Source of the DNA: Afipia sp. P52-10
Lineage (GTDB): Bacteria; Pseudomonadota; Alphaproteobacteria; Rhizobiales; Xanthobacteraceae
Length of the DNA stretch: 64,000 bases
NCBI RefSeq assembly: GCF_000516555.1
Contig: NZ_AZSJ01000007.1
Span: 168,510-232,509, forward strand
Direction: 5' to 3'
Shown: in pieces, positions 35,024-45,911 of the stretch
Numbering within the stretch: position 1 is the stretch's first letter
How the letters are laid out: the number at the start of each line of letters is the position of its first letter
The notes under the pieces: generated by a model
The model's database searches: none
What the model was told of the DNA's origin: nothing
Seen by the model: only the letters and a program-made list of their open reading frames with translations
Made by a program: the position numbers and the translations under genes

Positions 35024-35060
35024 AACGGGTCCGATCCGGAAGTCTGGATCAGACCCGTTT
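35024..35060 (+). terminator. Rho-independent terminator after panB
   Basis: AACGGGTC (35024-35031) pairs with GACCCGTT (35052-35059), and inside it GATCC pairs with GGATC around an 8-base loop. The stem runs into GTTTGACTTG, a weak T-run. It is 29 bases after the panB stop. The near-symmetry may let it also serve the convergent membrane gene. Confidence 0.75.
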
Positions 35061-35100
35061 GACTTGAGGTCTTCTACGGGCCGCCGTTTGCTAACTCCGA

Positions 35101-35529
35101 CTATGTCGGCGTGATCGTGACGTAAGGAATGGCGTAGAGGACGACGGCAAGCTGGGCCGCATTGCATGCCATGCCGCCCCAATGCAGGTACCGCAGCCGG
35201 CGCACCGCATGGCCGTCGCCGGCATCCCTGGCACTGATCTGGGTGTCCATCTGCTGCAGAAACCAGCGGCGTGCCCACACCGCGAAGGCGGTGATGCAGC
35301 CGAAGGCGACGGCGATCGCCGGGCGACCATCCACCGTGAAGGCGATCGTGCCGATGATGCCGGAAATGCCGACGATCAGGAAATAGGCGTTGAACAGACC
35401 ACGCAGCAGCCGCGTGACCGTCGGGACGTCGAGCCTCACCAGCAGAAAGGTGAGCGACGACATCGCGAAGTAAAACATCGGCACGAGCAGGATGATGGTG
35501 GCTGCTAGGGCGAAGCCATCGCGCGTCAT
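35101..35529 (-). CDS. Membrane protein of unknown function
   Basis: 142 residues with four hydrophobic segments (ALAATIILLVPMFYFAMSS, YFLIVGISGIIGTIAF, IAVAFGCITAFAVWA, AQLAVVLYAIPYVTI). A cytoplasmic loop after the third segment is charged (RRWFLQQMDTQISARDAGDG). I do not recognise a family. The ATG at 35529 has AAGGACG upstream. It is convergent with panB. Confidence 0.65.
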   Translation of the reverse strand: MTRDGFALAATIILLVPMFYFAMSSLTFLLVRLDVPTVTRLLRGLFNAYFLIVGISGIIGTIAFTVDGRPAIAVAFGCITAFAVWARRWFLQQMDTQISARDAGDGHAVRRLRYLHWGGMACNAAQLAVVLYAIPYVTITPT

Positions 35530-35820
35530 GCGATCGTCCTTGCTTGTTGTTCCGGACTGCTCTTTCCGGATTGTTTTATCCGGGCCAAGGCCTTTCGGCT
35601 GCGGCCGGCCGCAGTATCCGCCCGCAGCTCGTTTCCGCACCATTGAGCTTTAGTCGGATGCGATGGAGCGCCACGCTGCAGCTAAGGTCTAGTTGCGGCG
35701 CCGGACTCGTTCAGCGCACCTTGCACCTCAAACGGCATGCACGTCGGTACGGCCGCGGCGGTTTCAACGACAAGACACGATAGGGACGGGCAACGAAGCC
35801 AACTGAGGGAAGGATATCGG

Positions 35821-36588
35821 ATGCGCGCGCTCGCTTGGCAGGGGTTCGCTTGGCACAGGCTCCTTTGGCGCCGATGGTCACGAGGCACACGCGACGCATC
35901 GAACGGCATGGACCTGCCAGTGCAACGATCCGGTGGTGGCAACCGGCGCCATCTCCTCCAGGCGTTGAGCGCGTTTGTCGGCGGCACTGCGCTGGCTGCG
36001 ATGCCGGACACTACCCGCGCAAAAGACTCCAGCAATCTGCCGCCGCCGAAACGGGCACTGACCGGCCGCAACGACGCCGGCAAGTCGGTGTTCAAGTCGT
36101 TCGACGTGACGTCCAAGGTGGTCGAGATCGACGCCAATCCGGGGCTGACTTTCTACGAGCTCTACAGGACCGAAGGGGTGCCGCAGCTGACCGGTCTTGA
36201 GCCCGACCCGATGCTCAAGGGCACCATCGCCTTCCCCGGACCCGGCGGAACGATGTTTCGATTGATCTCCTATCCGCCGAAACGCCCCGAAGGCTACAAG
36301 CCGCCGCCCGGTGTCACCTTCGAAAGCGGCCTGCAGGAGATGTCGGACAAGGTCCCGCGCATGGGCGACTACTTCGATCGCAGCGCGCCGGGCATGCACA
36401 CGTCGGACACCATCGATTATGGGGTGGTGGTGCGCGGCGAGATGACGCTGGAATTGGACGACGGACAGATGGTGCATCTGAAGCAGGGCGATTGCATCGT
36501 GCAGAACGGCACCAGGCATCGCTGGCGCAATCCGCTGCCGGAGCCCTGCCTGATGGCCTTCGTCTCGGTCGGCGGCAAGCGCGGCTGA
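35821..36588 (+). CDS. Cupin domain protein with Tat-type signal
   Basis: 255 residues from ATG 35821, with GGAAGGA 6 bases upstream. A twin-arginine type leader lies inside the N-terminus (GGGNRRHLLQALSAFVGG), so a start at ATG 35908 would also make sense and would give a classic Tat signal. The C-terminal cupin barrel is seen in YGVVVRGEMTLELDDGQMV and GDCIVQNGTRHRWRNP. It may bind metal in the periplasm; the substrate is unknown. Confidence 0.75.
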   Translation: MRALAWQGFAWHRLLWRRWSRGTRDASNGMDLPVQRSGGGNRRHLLQALSAFVGGTALAAMPDTTRAKDSSNLPPPKRALTGRNDAGKSVFKSFDVTSKVVEIDANPGLTFYELYRTEGVPQLTGLEPDPMLKGTIAFPGPGGTMFRLISYPPKRPEGYKPPPGVTFESGLQEMSDKVPRMGDYFDRSAPGMHTSDTIDYGVVVRGEMTLELDDGQMVHLKQGDCIVQNGTRHRWRNPLPEPCLMAFVSVGGKRG

Positions 36589-36826
36589 GGGCGGGCACGG
36601 GCGACCGAGCGGCTTCGTGTGTCGCCTGAACGAGTTCGTGCACGGTCTGATGCCAGCCCGGTCCGGCATCAGGCGAACCTGTTAACACTTTGAAACCACA
36701 CGCTTTGCCTTGCCCTTGCCATACCGGTAGGGTAACCGCGTTCCGGTTGGGCAGGGAATCTGCACGCTGGCTGTTGGATCAAGATCCGCCGGACTTCTCG
36801 CCCGGCGTTGCATGGATTTATCTTAA

Positions 36827-37480
36827 GTGTCTGAGATATTTGACGAAGTCCAGGAAGAGGTGCGCCGCGAACAGCTTCGCAAGCTGTGGGAGCGTTACGG
36901 CACGCTGATCATCACCGTGGCGTTTCTGATCGTCGCTGGCGTCGGCGGCTGGCGCGGCTACCTCTATTGGGAGGGCAAGAAGGCCGCCGATGCGGGATCG
37001 CAGTTCGAGGCTGCCGCCCAACTCGTCGAGCAGAAGAAGGGAGCGGAGGCGGAAGCCGCGTTCCTGAAGCTCGCGGCCGAGGCGCCGCAAGGCTACCGTA
37101 CCTTAGCGAAACTGCGTGCGGCCGCCGAACTCGGCACCCGCGACGTCGCCGGCGCGGTGAAGCTCTATGACGAGGTTGCCGCCGACCGCAATGCCGGTCA
37201 GATGGAGCAGGATCTTGCGGCGCTGCGCGCGGGAAGCCTGCTGGTCGATACCGCACCTTATGCGGAGATCAAGCAGCGGCTGGAGCCGTTGACCGGTGCT
37301 GACCGCGCCTATCGCCACAGCGCGCGCGAACTGCTCGCAGTGTCGGCCTGGCGCAACAAGGACATGACCGCGGCCCGGCAATGGGTCGATCAGATCACCA
37401 CGGACGCGCAGTCGCCGCAGACGCTGCGTTCGCGCATGGAGGCGCTGCAGGCGCTGTTGCCGCCGGTGGCGAAGGGCTGA
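36827..37480 (+). CDS. YfgM-like tetratricopeptide membrane protein
   Basis: 217 residues from GTG 36827. A cytoplasmic start (SEIFDEVQEEVRREQLRKLW) is followed by one membrane helix (TLIITVAFLIVAGVGGW) and a TPR_21-type periplasmic domain. This is the layout of YfgM, which works at the Sec translocon with chaperones. In E. coli the order is yfgM-bamB-der; here a lipoprotein gene and der follow on the same strand. Confidence 0.82.
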   Translation: MSEIFDEVQEEVRREQLRKLWERYGTLIITVAFLIVAGVGGWRGYLYWEGKKAADAGSQFEAAAQLVEQKKGAEAEAAFLKLAAEAPQGYRTLAKLRAAAELGTRDVAGAVKLYDEVAADRNAGQMEQDLAALRAGSLLVDTAPYAEIKQRLEPLTGADRAYRHSARELLAVSAWRNKDMTAARQWVDQITTDAQSPQTLRSRMEALQALLPPVAKG

Positions 37481-37482
37481 GC

Positions 37483-37941
37483 ATGACGACCAAGTCCCGA
37501 CTGATCGCAACGGCTGTGACGCTGGCTTTCGTCGGCGTGCTAGGCGGCTGCAGCAGCACGCCATCGTGGGACCCGACCGATCTGATGGACTTCCTCGACA
37601 CCAAGAAGCCGGTGCCGGGCGTGCGCAAGCCGGTGTTTCCGGAGGGCGTACCGGGCCTCGCGCAAGGCGTGCCGCGGGAACTGATCAAGGGCAGCCCCGA
37701 GGCGAACGCGGCGGAGGCGTCATTCGCCGGCAATGCGCCGCCGCCGACCGAGGCGCAGCCGGCGCCAGCGCCCGCCGCCGAGCAGCATCCGCCTCCGGCC
37801 AAGCGCACCCGCACCGCCAAGCGCAGCAGCAGGCCCGCCGCGCAGCACCGCGAAGCGCCGGTCGAGATCGCTCCCGACGACGTCAATGTCGGCGAACAAC
37901 CGCAGAGCCCGTCGTCGTTCCCGGCGCCGCTGCCACGCTGA
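37483..37941 (+). CDS. Proline-rich lipoprotein in the bamB position
   Basis: 152 residues. The lipobox VLGGC at about 19-23 marks a lipoprotein signal. The body has a short folded stretch (WDPTDLMDFLDTKKPVPGVR, then EGVPGLAQGVPREL) followed by a Pro/Ala-rich tail. It is far shorter than the eight-bladed BamB propeller, yet it sits between the YfgM-like gene and der where bamB lies in E. coli. It overlaps nothing and starts 3 bases after the YfgM stop. Confidence 0.75.
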   Translation: MTTKSRLIATAVTLAFVGVLGGCSSTPSWDPTDLMDFLDTKKPVPGVRKPVFPEGVPGLAQGVPRELIKGSPEANAAEASFAGNAPPPTEAQPAPAPAAEQHPPPAKRTRTAKRSSRPAAQHREAPVEIAPDDVNVGEQPQSPSSFPAPLPR

Positions 37942-37965
37942 ACTGTATCGTTGCGTCTCGACCTT

Positions 37966-38002
37966 CATGCTGAGGAGGTCCGCAGGACCGCCTCGAAGCA
38001 TG
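37966..38002. repeat. REP-like palindrome
   Basis: CATGCT and AGCATG close a stem built from GAGG/CCTC and GGTCC/GGACC around a GCA loop. It lies just after the lipoprotein gene. A copy of the same family lies in opposite orientation at 38055-38093, so the two form an inverted pair before der. Confidence 0.65.
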
Positions 38003-38054
38003 TGGCCACGCTAAAGATTTCAGGTCATAGACAAGTCATAGAGCAGCCGGCCGC

Positions 38055-38093
38055 CATCGTTCGAGACGGCCGCGTTGCGGCCTCCTCACGATG
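38055..38093. repeat. REP-like palindrome, opposite orientation
   Basis: Outer arms CATCGT/ACGATG enclose GAG/CTC and GGCCGC/GCGGCC around a GTT loop. Its reverse complement aligns with the element at 37966-38002 along the shared frame CAT..TGAGGAGG.CCGCA. It ends 27 bases before the der start. Confidence 0.65.
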
Positions 38094-38120
38094 AGGCGGA
38101 GTCATTGGGTAGTGCGGCAG

Positions 38121-39497
38121 ATGGCCTTCACGATTGCATTGATCGGGCGTCCGAACGTCGGCAAGTCGACGCTGTTCAACCGTCTGGTCGGACAGAAGCT
38201 GGCGCTGGTCGATGACCAACCCGGCGTGACGCGCGATCGCCGCGAAGGCGACGCCAGACTCGGCGACCTGCGCTTCACCATCATCGACACCGCAGGGCTC
38301 GACGAGGGAGCCAAGGGATCGCTGACCCAGCGCATGCGCGCGCAGACCGCCAAGGCAATCGCCGATGCCGACGCGCTGATGTTCATCGTCGATGCCCGTG
38401 CCGGCGTGACGCCACAGGACAAGATGTTCGCCGACCTCGCGCGCAAGGCCGACAAGCCGGTGGTGCTGATCGCCAACAAGAGCGAGGGCAAGCACGGCGA
38501 GGCGGGCACGGCGGAAGCGTTCGCGCTCGGGCTCGGCGACCCGGTGCCGATCTCCGCCGAACATGGCGAAGGCCTGAGCGATCTGTATGACGCACTCGCG
38601 GCGCTGATGCCGGAGCCGGTCGATGAGGGCGACGAGGCGGATGGGGCGCCGGAAGCGGGCGACGAGGCTACGCGACCGATCCGCGTCGCCATCGTCGGCC
38701 GCCCCAATGCCGGCAAGTCCACGCTGATCAACCAGTTGCTCGGCGAAGAACGCCTGCTGACGAGCCCGGAGGCCGGGACCACCCGCGACTCGATCGCCGT
38801 CGATGTGCAGCGCCAGGGCCGCGACTTCCGCGTGTTCGACACTGCCGGTTTGCGCCGCCGCTCGCGCATCGAGGAGAAGCTGGAGAAGCTGTCGGTCGCC
38901 GACACCTTGCGCGCCATTCGCTTCGCCGAAGTGGTGGTACTGCTGATGGATTCGCAGAACCGGTTCGAGGAGCAGGATCTGCGCATCGCCGATCTGGTCG
39001 AGCGCGAAGGGCGGGCGTTGGTGATCGCTGTCAACAAGTGGGATCTGGTGGAGCGCAAGGGCGGCGAGATCGCAACGCTGCGCGAAGATGCCGAGCGGTT
39101 CCTGCCGCAGGTGCGCGGTGTGCCGCTGGTCGCCGTGTCCGGCATCAGCGGTGAGGGGCTCGACCGGCTGATGAAGGCGGTGCAGGAGGCCTATGCGGTC
39201 TGGAACAAGCGCGCACCGACCAGTGCGCTGAACCGCTGGTTCGAGCATGCGATCAACGCAAACCCGCCGCCTGCGGTGTCTGGCCGCCGCCTGAAGCTGA
39301 ACTACATCACTCAGCCGAAGGCGCGGCCGCCGAGTTTCGTGCTGTTCTGCTCGCGCGCGGACGCGGTGCCGGACAGCTACAAGCGCTACCTCGTCAACAG
39401 CCTGCGCGAGGCGTTCGACATGCCGGGCACGCCGGTTCGCATCATCCTGCGCGAGAAGGCCAACCCGTTCGAGCACAAGCGCAAGAAGATGCGATGA
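38121..39497 (+). CDS. der: Ribosome biogenesis GTPase Der (EngA)
   Basis: 458 residues with two GTPase domains in tandem. The first has GRPNVGKST and [11 protein letters not shown], the second [19 protein letters not shown] and NKWD. A KH-like domain closes the protein ([19 protein letters not shown]). Der helps assemble the 50S ribosomal subunit. The ATG at 38121 begins the conserved [10 protein letters not shown] strand. Its last 4 bases overlap the start of the MFS gene. Confidence 0.96.
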   Translation: MAFTIALIGRPNVGKSTLFNRLVGQKLALVDDQPGVTRDRREGDARLGDLRFTIIDTAGLDEGAKGSLTQRMRAQTAKAIADADALMFIVDARAGVTPQDKMFADLARKADKPVVLIANKSEGKHGEAGTAEAFALGLGDPVPISAEHGEGLSDLYDALAALMPEPVDEGDEADGAPEAGDEATRPIRVAIVGRPNAGKSTLINQLLGEERLLTSPEAGTTRDSIAVDVQRQGRDFRVFDTAGLRRRSRIEEKLEKLSVADTLRAIRFAEVVVLLMDSQNRFEEQDLRIADLVEREGRALVIAVNKWDLVERKGGEIATLREDAERFLPQVRGVPLVAVSGISGEGLDRLMKAVQEAYAVWNKRAPTSALNRWFEHAINANPPPAVSGRRLKLNYITQPKARPPSFVLFCSRADAVPDSYKRYLVNSLREAFDMPGTPVRIILREKANPFEHKRKKMR

Positions 39498-40762
39498 GCG
39501 GTGTGGTCCAAAGCGAGGCGGAGGAAGCGGCGCCGGACGGGCAAGCGCAGACTTCTCGGCACGGCCGCGCGGCATTCGCCTTCATCTTCGTCACCGTGCT
39601 GCTCGATATGCTGGCGCTCGGCGTCATCATGCCGGTGCTGCCGAAGCTGGTCGAAAGTTTCGTCGGTCACGATACGGCGACGGCTGCGCGCTATCTCGGT
39701 CTTTTCGGTACGGCCTGGGCGCTGATGCAGTTCTTCTTCGCGCCGGTGCTCGGCGCAATGTCGGATCGCTTCGGTCGCCGGCCGGTGGTGCTGATGTCGA
39801 ACTTCGGCCTCGCGCTCGACTATGTGCTGATGGCCTGGGCGCCGACGCTGGTGTGGCTGTTCGTTGGCCGGGTGATCTCCGGCATCACCTCGGCAAGCGT
39901 GTCGACCGCCTTCGCCTACATTGCCGACGTCACCGCTCCTGAAAAGCGCCCGCAAGCATTCGGCTTGATCGGCGCAGCGTTCGGGGCGGGCTTCATTCTT
40001 GGCCCCGCGATCGGCGGATTGCTTGGCGGCATGGACCCGCGCCTGCCGTTCTGGGTTGCGGCGGGGTTGAGCTTTGCCAACGCGCTATACGGCCTGTTCG
40101 TGTTGCCGGAGTCGCTGCCGCCGGAGCGCCGCGCGCCGTTTCGTTGGCGCAGCGCAAATCCGGTCGGCGCGTTACGCCTGCTGGCGTCGCAACGCGCGCT
40201 GGTCGGCCTGTCGGCGGTGAACTTCATCGGCCAGCTTGCGCATGTCGTGCTGCCAAGCACCTACGTCATCTATGCGAGCTATCGCTATGGCTGGGACGAG
40301 AAGACTGTCGGCTTGACATTGGCGCTGGTCGGCGTGTGTTCGATGATCGTGCAGGGCGGAGCGATCGCGCCGGCGATCAAGCGCTTCGGTGAACGCACCA
40401 CACTGCTGATTGGACTAACGTTCGGCATGCTCGGCTTCCTGGTCACCGCCGTTGCTCCCACCGGCCGTCTCTCCTGGCTCGGCATTCCGCTGCTGGCGTT
40501 ATGGGGACTTGCTAGTCCTGCGACGCAGGGGCTGATGACGCGGCTCGTCGATCCGACGAAGCAGGGACAGTTGCAGGGCGCGAACAGCAGTGTGCAGAGC
40601 GTCGCGCAATTGCTGGGGCCGGGCCTGTTCACGTTGACTTTCGCCACCTTCATCGCTCACGGGCACGATCTGCCCGGGGCGCCGTTCTATCTTGCGGCGC
40701 TCTTGATGCTCGTAACACTCGCGATCGCGATGCAGGTAATGACATGGCTGCCGCGCAGCTAG
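39494..40762 (+). CDS. MFS transporter, TCR/Tet type
   Basis: 422 residues with twelve membrane segments. The motif between segments 2 and 3 is [12 protein letters not shown], and the N-terminal [15 protein letters not shown] and central [19 protein letters not shown] are typical of the TetA-like multidrug branch. It probably exports drugs or metabolites by proton antiport; tetracycline as substrate is not shown. The ATG overlaps the der stop (ATGA), so the two genes are translationally coupled. Confidence 0.9.
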   Translation: MSGVVQSEAEEAAPDGQAQTSRHGRAAFAFIFVTVLLDMLALGVIMPVLPKLVESFVGHDTATAARYLGLFGTAWALMQFFFAPVLGAMSDRFGRRPVVLMSNFGLALDYVLMAWAPTLVWLFVGRVISGITSASVSTAFAYIADVTAPEKRPQAFGLIGAAFGAGFILGPAIGGLLGGMDPRLPFWVAAGLSFANALYGLFVLPESLPPERRAPFRWRSANPVGALRLLASQRALVGLSAVNFIGQLAHVVLPSTYVIYASYRYGWDEKTVGLTLALVGVCSMIVQGGAIAPAIKRFGERTTLLIGLTFGMLGFLVTAVAPTGRLSWLGIPLLALWGLASPATQGLMTRLVDPTKQGQLQGANSSVQSVAQLLGPGLFTLTFATFIAHGHDLPGAPFYLAALLMLVTLAIAMQVMTWLPRS

Positions 40763-40795
40763 CACAGCATCAGCGGCATCAGATGAGCGAAGCCT

Positions 40796-41290
40796 TCAGG
40801 CGGCCAGCATCGTCGGCGGGCGGTAGCGCATGGCGGCGCGCGTGCCGAGATAGACAAACAACGCCAGTACGATCGTCTGCGCGATCAGGAACGGCGGCTC
40901 CGACTGGGTTGGCGCCAACGCCTTCAATGCGTGCACCTTCGCGAACGCCTGCGCCACCAGCACGAACACGTTGAGATAAAGCGCTGCGAGCGCGCTGACG
41001 ACGTAGATCCAGCGCCATGCGCCCTGCATGCGGAAACCGTAACGCGCGGCGCAGGCACAGGCGAGCACGGCCAGCGAGATCAGGCCGACGATATGTGACG
41101 GCAGCAGCTTGGTGAACGGAAAGGCGAAGCCGGTGACACTGGTGGCGATGGTGGTGATCAGGAACAATGCGGTCCAGCTCTCGCGCCGCGTGCTGTCGAA
41201 GAAGCCCGCCAGCACCACGAAACCGGCGACGATGCCGATCAGGCTGAGCAGCGTGTGAACGAAGGTGAGGACGTCCATTCCGAGGATCAT
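40796..41290 (-). CDS. Membrane protein of unknown function
   Basis: 164 residues with five hydrophobic segments, including FVHTLLSLIGIVAGFVVLAG, TALFLITTIATSVTGFAF and HIVGLISLAVLACACAARYG. No known domain is recognised. Its stop is 33 bases from the end of the convergent MFS gene. It may share a transcript with the SDR gene upstream, but 147 bases lie between them. Confidence 0.65.
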   Translation of the reverse strand: MILGMDVLTFVHTLLSLIGIVAGFVVLAGFFDSTRRESWTALFLITTIATSVTGFAFPFTKLLPSHIVGLISLAVLACACAARYGFRMQGAWRWIYVVSALAALYLNVFVLVAQAFAKVHALKALAPTQSEPPFLIAQTIVLALFVYLGTRAAMRYRPPTMLAA

Positions 41291-41437
41291 GCGATGGCTC
41301 CCAAACAGATACGGTCGGCCTTGCGGAAGGCCGGTCGCCGCGGACGCGCACCGTCGGGCACTGTCCGCTGGCGGACGGTGGAACCATACGCTGGGTTTCG
41401 GGAACCTGCCAGCAATCTGAGAGCGCGATGTCCGGCG

Positions 41438-42178
41438 TTAAGCCGGAGCCTGGAAGCTCAATGTCCGCCCGGCCTTGTAATCGTGGAGCTTGCCGGTCTC
41501 GGTCCAGGACGGCAGGCATAAGGGTACGATCGCCTGCGCCACCTGCTCGGGCGTGTCGAGGGTGAGCGGGTCTTCGCCCGGCATCAGGATCGCGCGCATG
41601 CGGGTACGGATCGGCCCCGGATTGAACAGGTTCACGCGCAGAGCGGAGCTGGCGGTCTCGTTGGCCCAGACGCGGACCAATCCTTCAAGCGCCGCCTTCG
41701 AGGCGACGTATGGCCCCATATAGGCGCCGGCCTTGCTGGCGGCGCTGGACGAGATGAACACGGCGCGTCCGGCGTCGGACGGCTTCAGCAGCGGTTCCAT
41801 GCAACGCACGAGTTGGAAGTTGGCGTTGACGTTGATCGCCATAGCGTCGGTCCAGGACTTCATGTCGATATGGCCGAGCGGCGAGACCGGGCCGAGCGTT
41901 GCCGCGTTGCCGACCAGCACGTCGAGCTTGCCATGACGCTCGTGCAGGGCGGCGCCGAGCCGGGCGACACCGTCGAAGTCGGTGAGATCGAGCGGCACCA
42001 GCGTTGCGCTGCCGCCGATCGCCTTGATCGCGTCGTCCAGCTCCTCCAGTCCGCCGACCGTACGCGCCACCGCGATCACATGGGCTCCCGCCTGCGCAAG
42101 CGCGAGCGCTGTGGCATAGCCGATGCCGCGCGAGGCGCCGGTGACGAGGGCGATACGGGAGGCGAGGGGTTGGGTCAT
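41438..42178 (-). CDS. Short-chain dehydrogenase/reductase
   Basis: 246 residues. The cofactor motif TGASRGIG is near the N-terminus and the catalytic YVASK, with the preceding Ser in VFISSSAASKAG, is intact, in contrast to the SDR-like protein at 19960. The NNAG position reads GNAA (VLVGNAATLGP). It should be an active NAD(P)(H) oxidoreductase of unknown substrate. A repeat element lies upstream of its start. Confidence 0.9.
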   Translation of the reverse strand: MTQPLASRIALVTGASRGIGYATALALAQAGAHVIAVARTVGGLEELDDAIKAIGGSATLVPLDLTDFDGVARLGAALHERHGKLDVLVGNAATLGPVSPLGHIDMKSWTDAMAINVNANFQLVRCMEPLLKPSDAGRAVFISSSAASKAGAYMGPYVASKAALEGLVRVWANETASSALRVNLFNPGPIRTRMRAILMPGEDPLTLDTPEQVAQAIVPLCLPSWTETGKLHDYKAGRTLSFQAPA

Positions 42179-42254
42179 GGTTGGTGGCCTGAAATCTTCC
42201 GGCTGCTTTCCCAGACTTGGGAAAAACAGAGAGTGGTTTGGTGTCCAACCACAT

Positions 42255-42350
42255 CGTCATGCCCGCGAGGCGGGCATCCAGTACGCCGTGCGCTTCGAAG
42301 CGATCGGTGACGTCCCGGATTACTGGGTCCCCGCCCTCGCGGGGACGACA
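42255..42350. repeat. Composite palindromic repeat
   Basis: Two hairpins face each other. TGCCCGC/GCGGGCA lies near 42259-42275, and GTCCCCGC/GCGGGGAC near 42327-42346. They are joined by complementary CCAGTA (42278) and TACTGG (42321) arms, and CGCTTCGAAGCG sits in the middle. The whole could fold as a cruciform. It matches the style of dispersed intergenic repeats of Bradyrhizobiaceae. Confidence 0.65.
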
Positions 42351-42426
42351 AGTCGTGGCTGGATCGCTCCTCACCATGAGGAGGGGGACAGGTCAAGCCC
42401 GGATTGTCGCCGGTCCCGATCTCGGC

Positions 42427-42945
42427 TCAGCGGCGGACCGAAACGGCGCAACGGCGGATATCCGCCTGCTGCTCAACCGTGAGCACGCGTTTCGGCAGCA
42501 TCTGGAACAGACGCGGCGCCTGGTACAGCAGGATCACCTGGCTATTCTCGGACCACTTCAGGTAGTCGGTCCAGGCCACCGTCCAGCTGCCATTCTCGTT
42601 TTCAGTCTTCAGTCCAGCCTCGGACCAGCTGAAGATGATGGGATAGTGCAGCGTTTTCTGCTTGGCGTAGGTCCTGCGTGCATAGAGCGGAGCGAGAACG
42701 AAGTAATTGAGCAGCGGTAGTGCGACGAGCAGCACCAGGCACGAGGCCGCGACGCCGCCGTAAACCGCTTTGTCCTGAGGTCTGTGCTCGCCGAGCGAGA
42801 GCCCGAGGAAAATCACCCCGGCCAACGCGAACAGCACCCATCCGACGACCGCCGCAGGGCTGCGGAGCGAGTTCAGCACGAACAGCTTGTTGGCGGTGGC
42901 GTAGTCGTCGGCGGTGAGCGCGATGGTGATCGAGCGATCGGTCAC
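42427..42945 (-). CDS. YcxB-like membrane protein
   Basis: 172 residues. Two membrane segments (VVGWVLFALAGVIFLGLSLG, VAASCLVLLVALPLLNYFV) are followed by a C-terminal beta domain (IFSWSEAGLKTENENGSWTV, then ILLYQAPRLFQMLPKRVL) that matches the YcxB C-terminal domain. The function of this family is unknown. It lies just downstream of purF on the same strand, 60 bases away, and may be read from the purF promoter. Confidence 0.75.
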   Translation of the reverse strand: MTDRSITIALTADDYATANKLFVLNSLRSPAAVVGWVLFALAGVIFLGLSLGEHRPQDKAVYGGVAASCLVLLVALPLLNYFVLAPLYARRTYAKQKTLHYPIIFSWSEAGLKTENENGSWTVAWTDYLKWSENSQVILLYQAPRLFQMLPKRVLTVEQQADIRRCAVSVRR

Positions 42946-43005
42946 GGATCATCGCCTTGTCGAAGCGCGGTTCACGGGATAGCGGGACGATTTGCGCCCC
43001 GCTTG

Positions 43006-44514
<1,509 letters not shown>

Positions 44515-44596
44515 GCCTCTCGCTCGGTTAGGGGACCAGAACGCCCCGTACGCATCGTTTGCCGTCTGAGCCTGAGTTCCCGCCCGGTGGCCTGGC

Positions 44597-45244
44597 TCAG
44601 CGCCCCGTCATCGATCTGCCTTCGATCAACTGGCGAAGGCCTTCGCGCTGGTTCTTGGAATAGCCGCCCGCGTCACTCGCCACGGCCGCATTGGCGGGCC
44701 GCTCCGGCGTTGCGTCGGTCTGCTCGTCCTTGTCGCGCTTCAGTCTCTTTAAGATGGTGGTCTCGGGGTCGTCCGGCAACAGGGTCATCAGCCAATTTCC
44801 GGTCGATTGCAACACGCTAAGCGACTTTGCCGAGCGCACCCAGTCCGGCTGCTGCTTATCAGGAACCAGCCAGGCAAAGAACATGAAAGCGACGACCACG
44901 ATCAAAAGCCCGCGACCAAGGCCGAACAGGAAGCCGAGGGTCCGATCGAGCGCGCCGATGCGGGAATCCAGCACCATGTCGGAGATGCGCGAGGTGATAA
45001 TGGTGGCGACGACCAAGGTCCCGATGAACACGCCGGCGATCACGGCGATGGCGGCGACGGTGTCGTTGTTGAAGTAGGCCTTGGCCTGAGGCAGCAGGCG
45101 CGGGAAGGCGTAGAGGGTGGTAACGGCGGCGGCGGCCCAGGCGGCAATCGACAGGATTTCCCGCATGAAGCCGCGGATCATTGCCAGCAGGCCCGACAGC
45201 AGCATCACGGCCAGCACGATGATATCGAGGAGGGTAATAGGCAT
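44597..45244 (-). CDS. cvpA: CvpA family membrane protein
   Basis: 215 residues from ATG 45244. Four membrane segments in the first 120 residues carry the CvpA pattern (TLLDIIVLAVMLLSGLLAMI, RGFMREILSIAAW, FGLGRGLLIVVVAFMFFAW). The C-terminal tail is charged and disordered. CvpA was named for colicin V production; its real role in the envelope is not settled. It is 82 bases upstream of purF on the same strand and is normally co-transcribed with it. Confidence 0.93.
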   Translation of the reverse strand: MPITLLDIIVLAVMLLSGLLAMIRGFMREILSIAAWAAAAVTTLYAFPRLLPQAKAYFNNDTVAAIAVIAGVFIGTLVVATIITSRISDMVLDSRIGALDRTLGFLFGLGRGLLIVVVAFMFFAWLVPDKQQPDWVRSAKSLSVLQSTGNWLMTLLPDDPETTILKRLKRDKDEQTDATPERPANAAVASDAGGYSKNQREGLRQLIEGRSMTGR

Positions 45245-45698
45245 CGTGTGGTCGGTCCGTCGTATCGATCCTGTCGTCAGGTCGGGCGAATCGCTGCGAA
45301 GCGTGCGCCTCTTAGTGACGATGCAATTTCGCTTCCCGCAAGGCCGTCCACCATGGTTCCAGAGCATTAACGTCCGGTATGCGGGAGCCCTGCGCATGCC
45401 GGGGTATAGCTGGCAGTGTCCGACACGTCACCCGTTTCGGCGCAAATAGCGGTGATTGCTGTCCTTTCCGGCGATTTTCCTGGCGCGCCGTGATCGCGCG
45501 GACACACTGCAGCAACAAGCGCGGACCGAGCTGGCCTTCGGCTGGTTGCGGTCCGTCGCGAGCCGCATGGCTTTGGACTCGTGGCCATCACAAGGCCATT
45601 CATCCAGCGCGCACCTCGGCCCTCTTGCGGTTCGCTTGCTCCGCTCCGTCTCTAAATATATAGATCGTATATGAATCATACATTCGGGGTTATTTTTA
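45245..45698. other. Intergenic stretch between cvpA and the ParD-like gene
   Basis: 454 bases of divergent promoter space. The last 50 bases before the ParD-like start are AT-rich (CTAAATATATAG, then GTATATGAATCATAC), unlike the surroundings, and would be a good promoter or autoregulator site. No other gene is convincing here. Confidence 0.5.
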
Positions 45699-45911
45699 AT
45701 GGGTATCGTCAACATCGAGGATGAGCTGCACGAGCAGCTGCGCCGGGCGAGCAAGGCGTCCTTTCGATCGATCAACGCCCAGGCGGCGTTCTGGATCAAG
45801 ATCGGCATGCTTTGCGAGCTGAATCCGGGCCTCACCTTCCAGGAGCTTGTGGCGCGCGAGCTGAAGGCGGCGGGTGTCGATGCCCGCGATCTTGCTGCGG
45901 CGGCCCCATGA
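45699..45911 (+). CDS. ParD-like family protein
   Basis: 70 residues matching the ParD-like family throughout: GIVNIEDELHEQLRRASKAS, then INAQAAFWIKIGMLCELNPG and ELVARELKAAG. The N-terminal part is a ribbon-helix-helix fold, as in ParD antitoxins. No ParE toxin is adjacent; instead the stop overlaps the start of a methionine aminopeptidase gene (ATGA). I recall the same pair in other proteobacteria. The AT-rich upstream DNA may be its own operator. Confidence 0.85.
   Translation: MGIVNIEDELHEQLRRASKASFRSINAQAAFWIKIGMLCELNPGLTFQELVARELKAAGVDARDLAAAAP

Noticed and set aside
33544..35025. Minus-strand frame of 493 codons opposite NnrU and panB
   Set aside because: Both plus-strand genes show full family motifs; the antisense frame shows none.
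38025..39575. Long minus-strand frame opposite der
   Set aside because: Der motifs on the plus strand are complete; the antisense frame is low complexity and His/Arg-rich.
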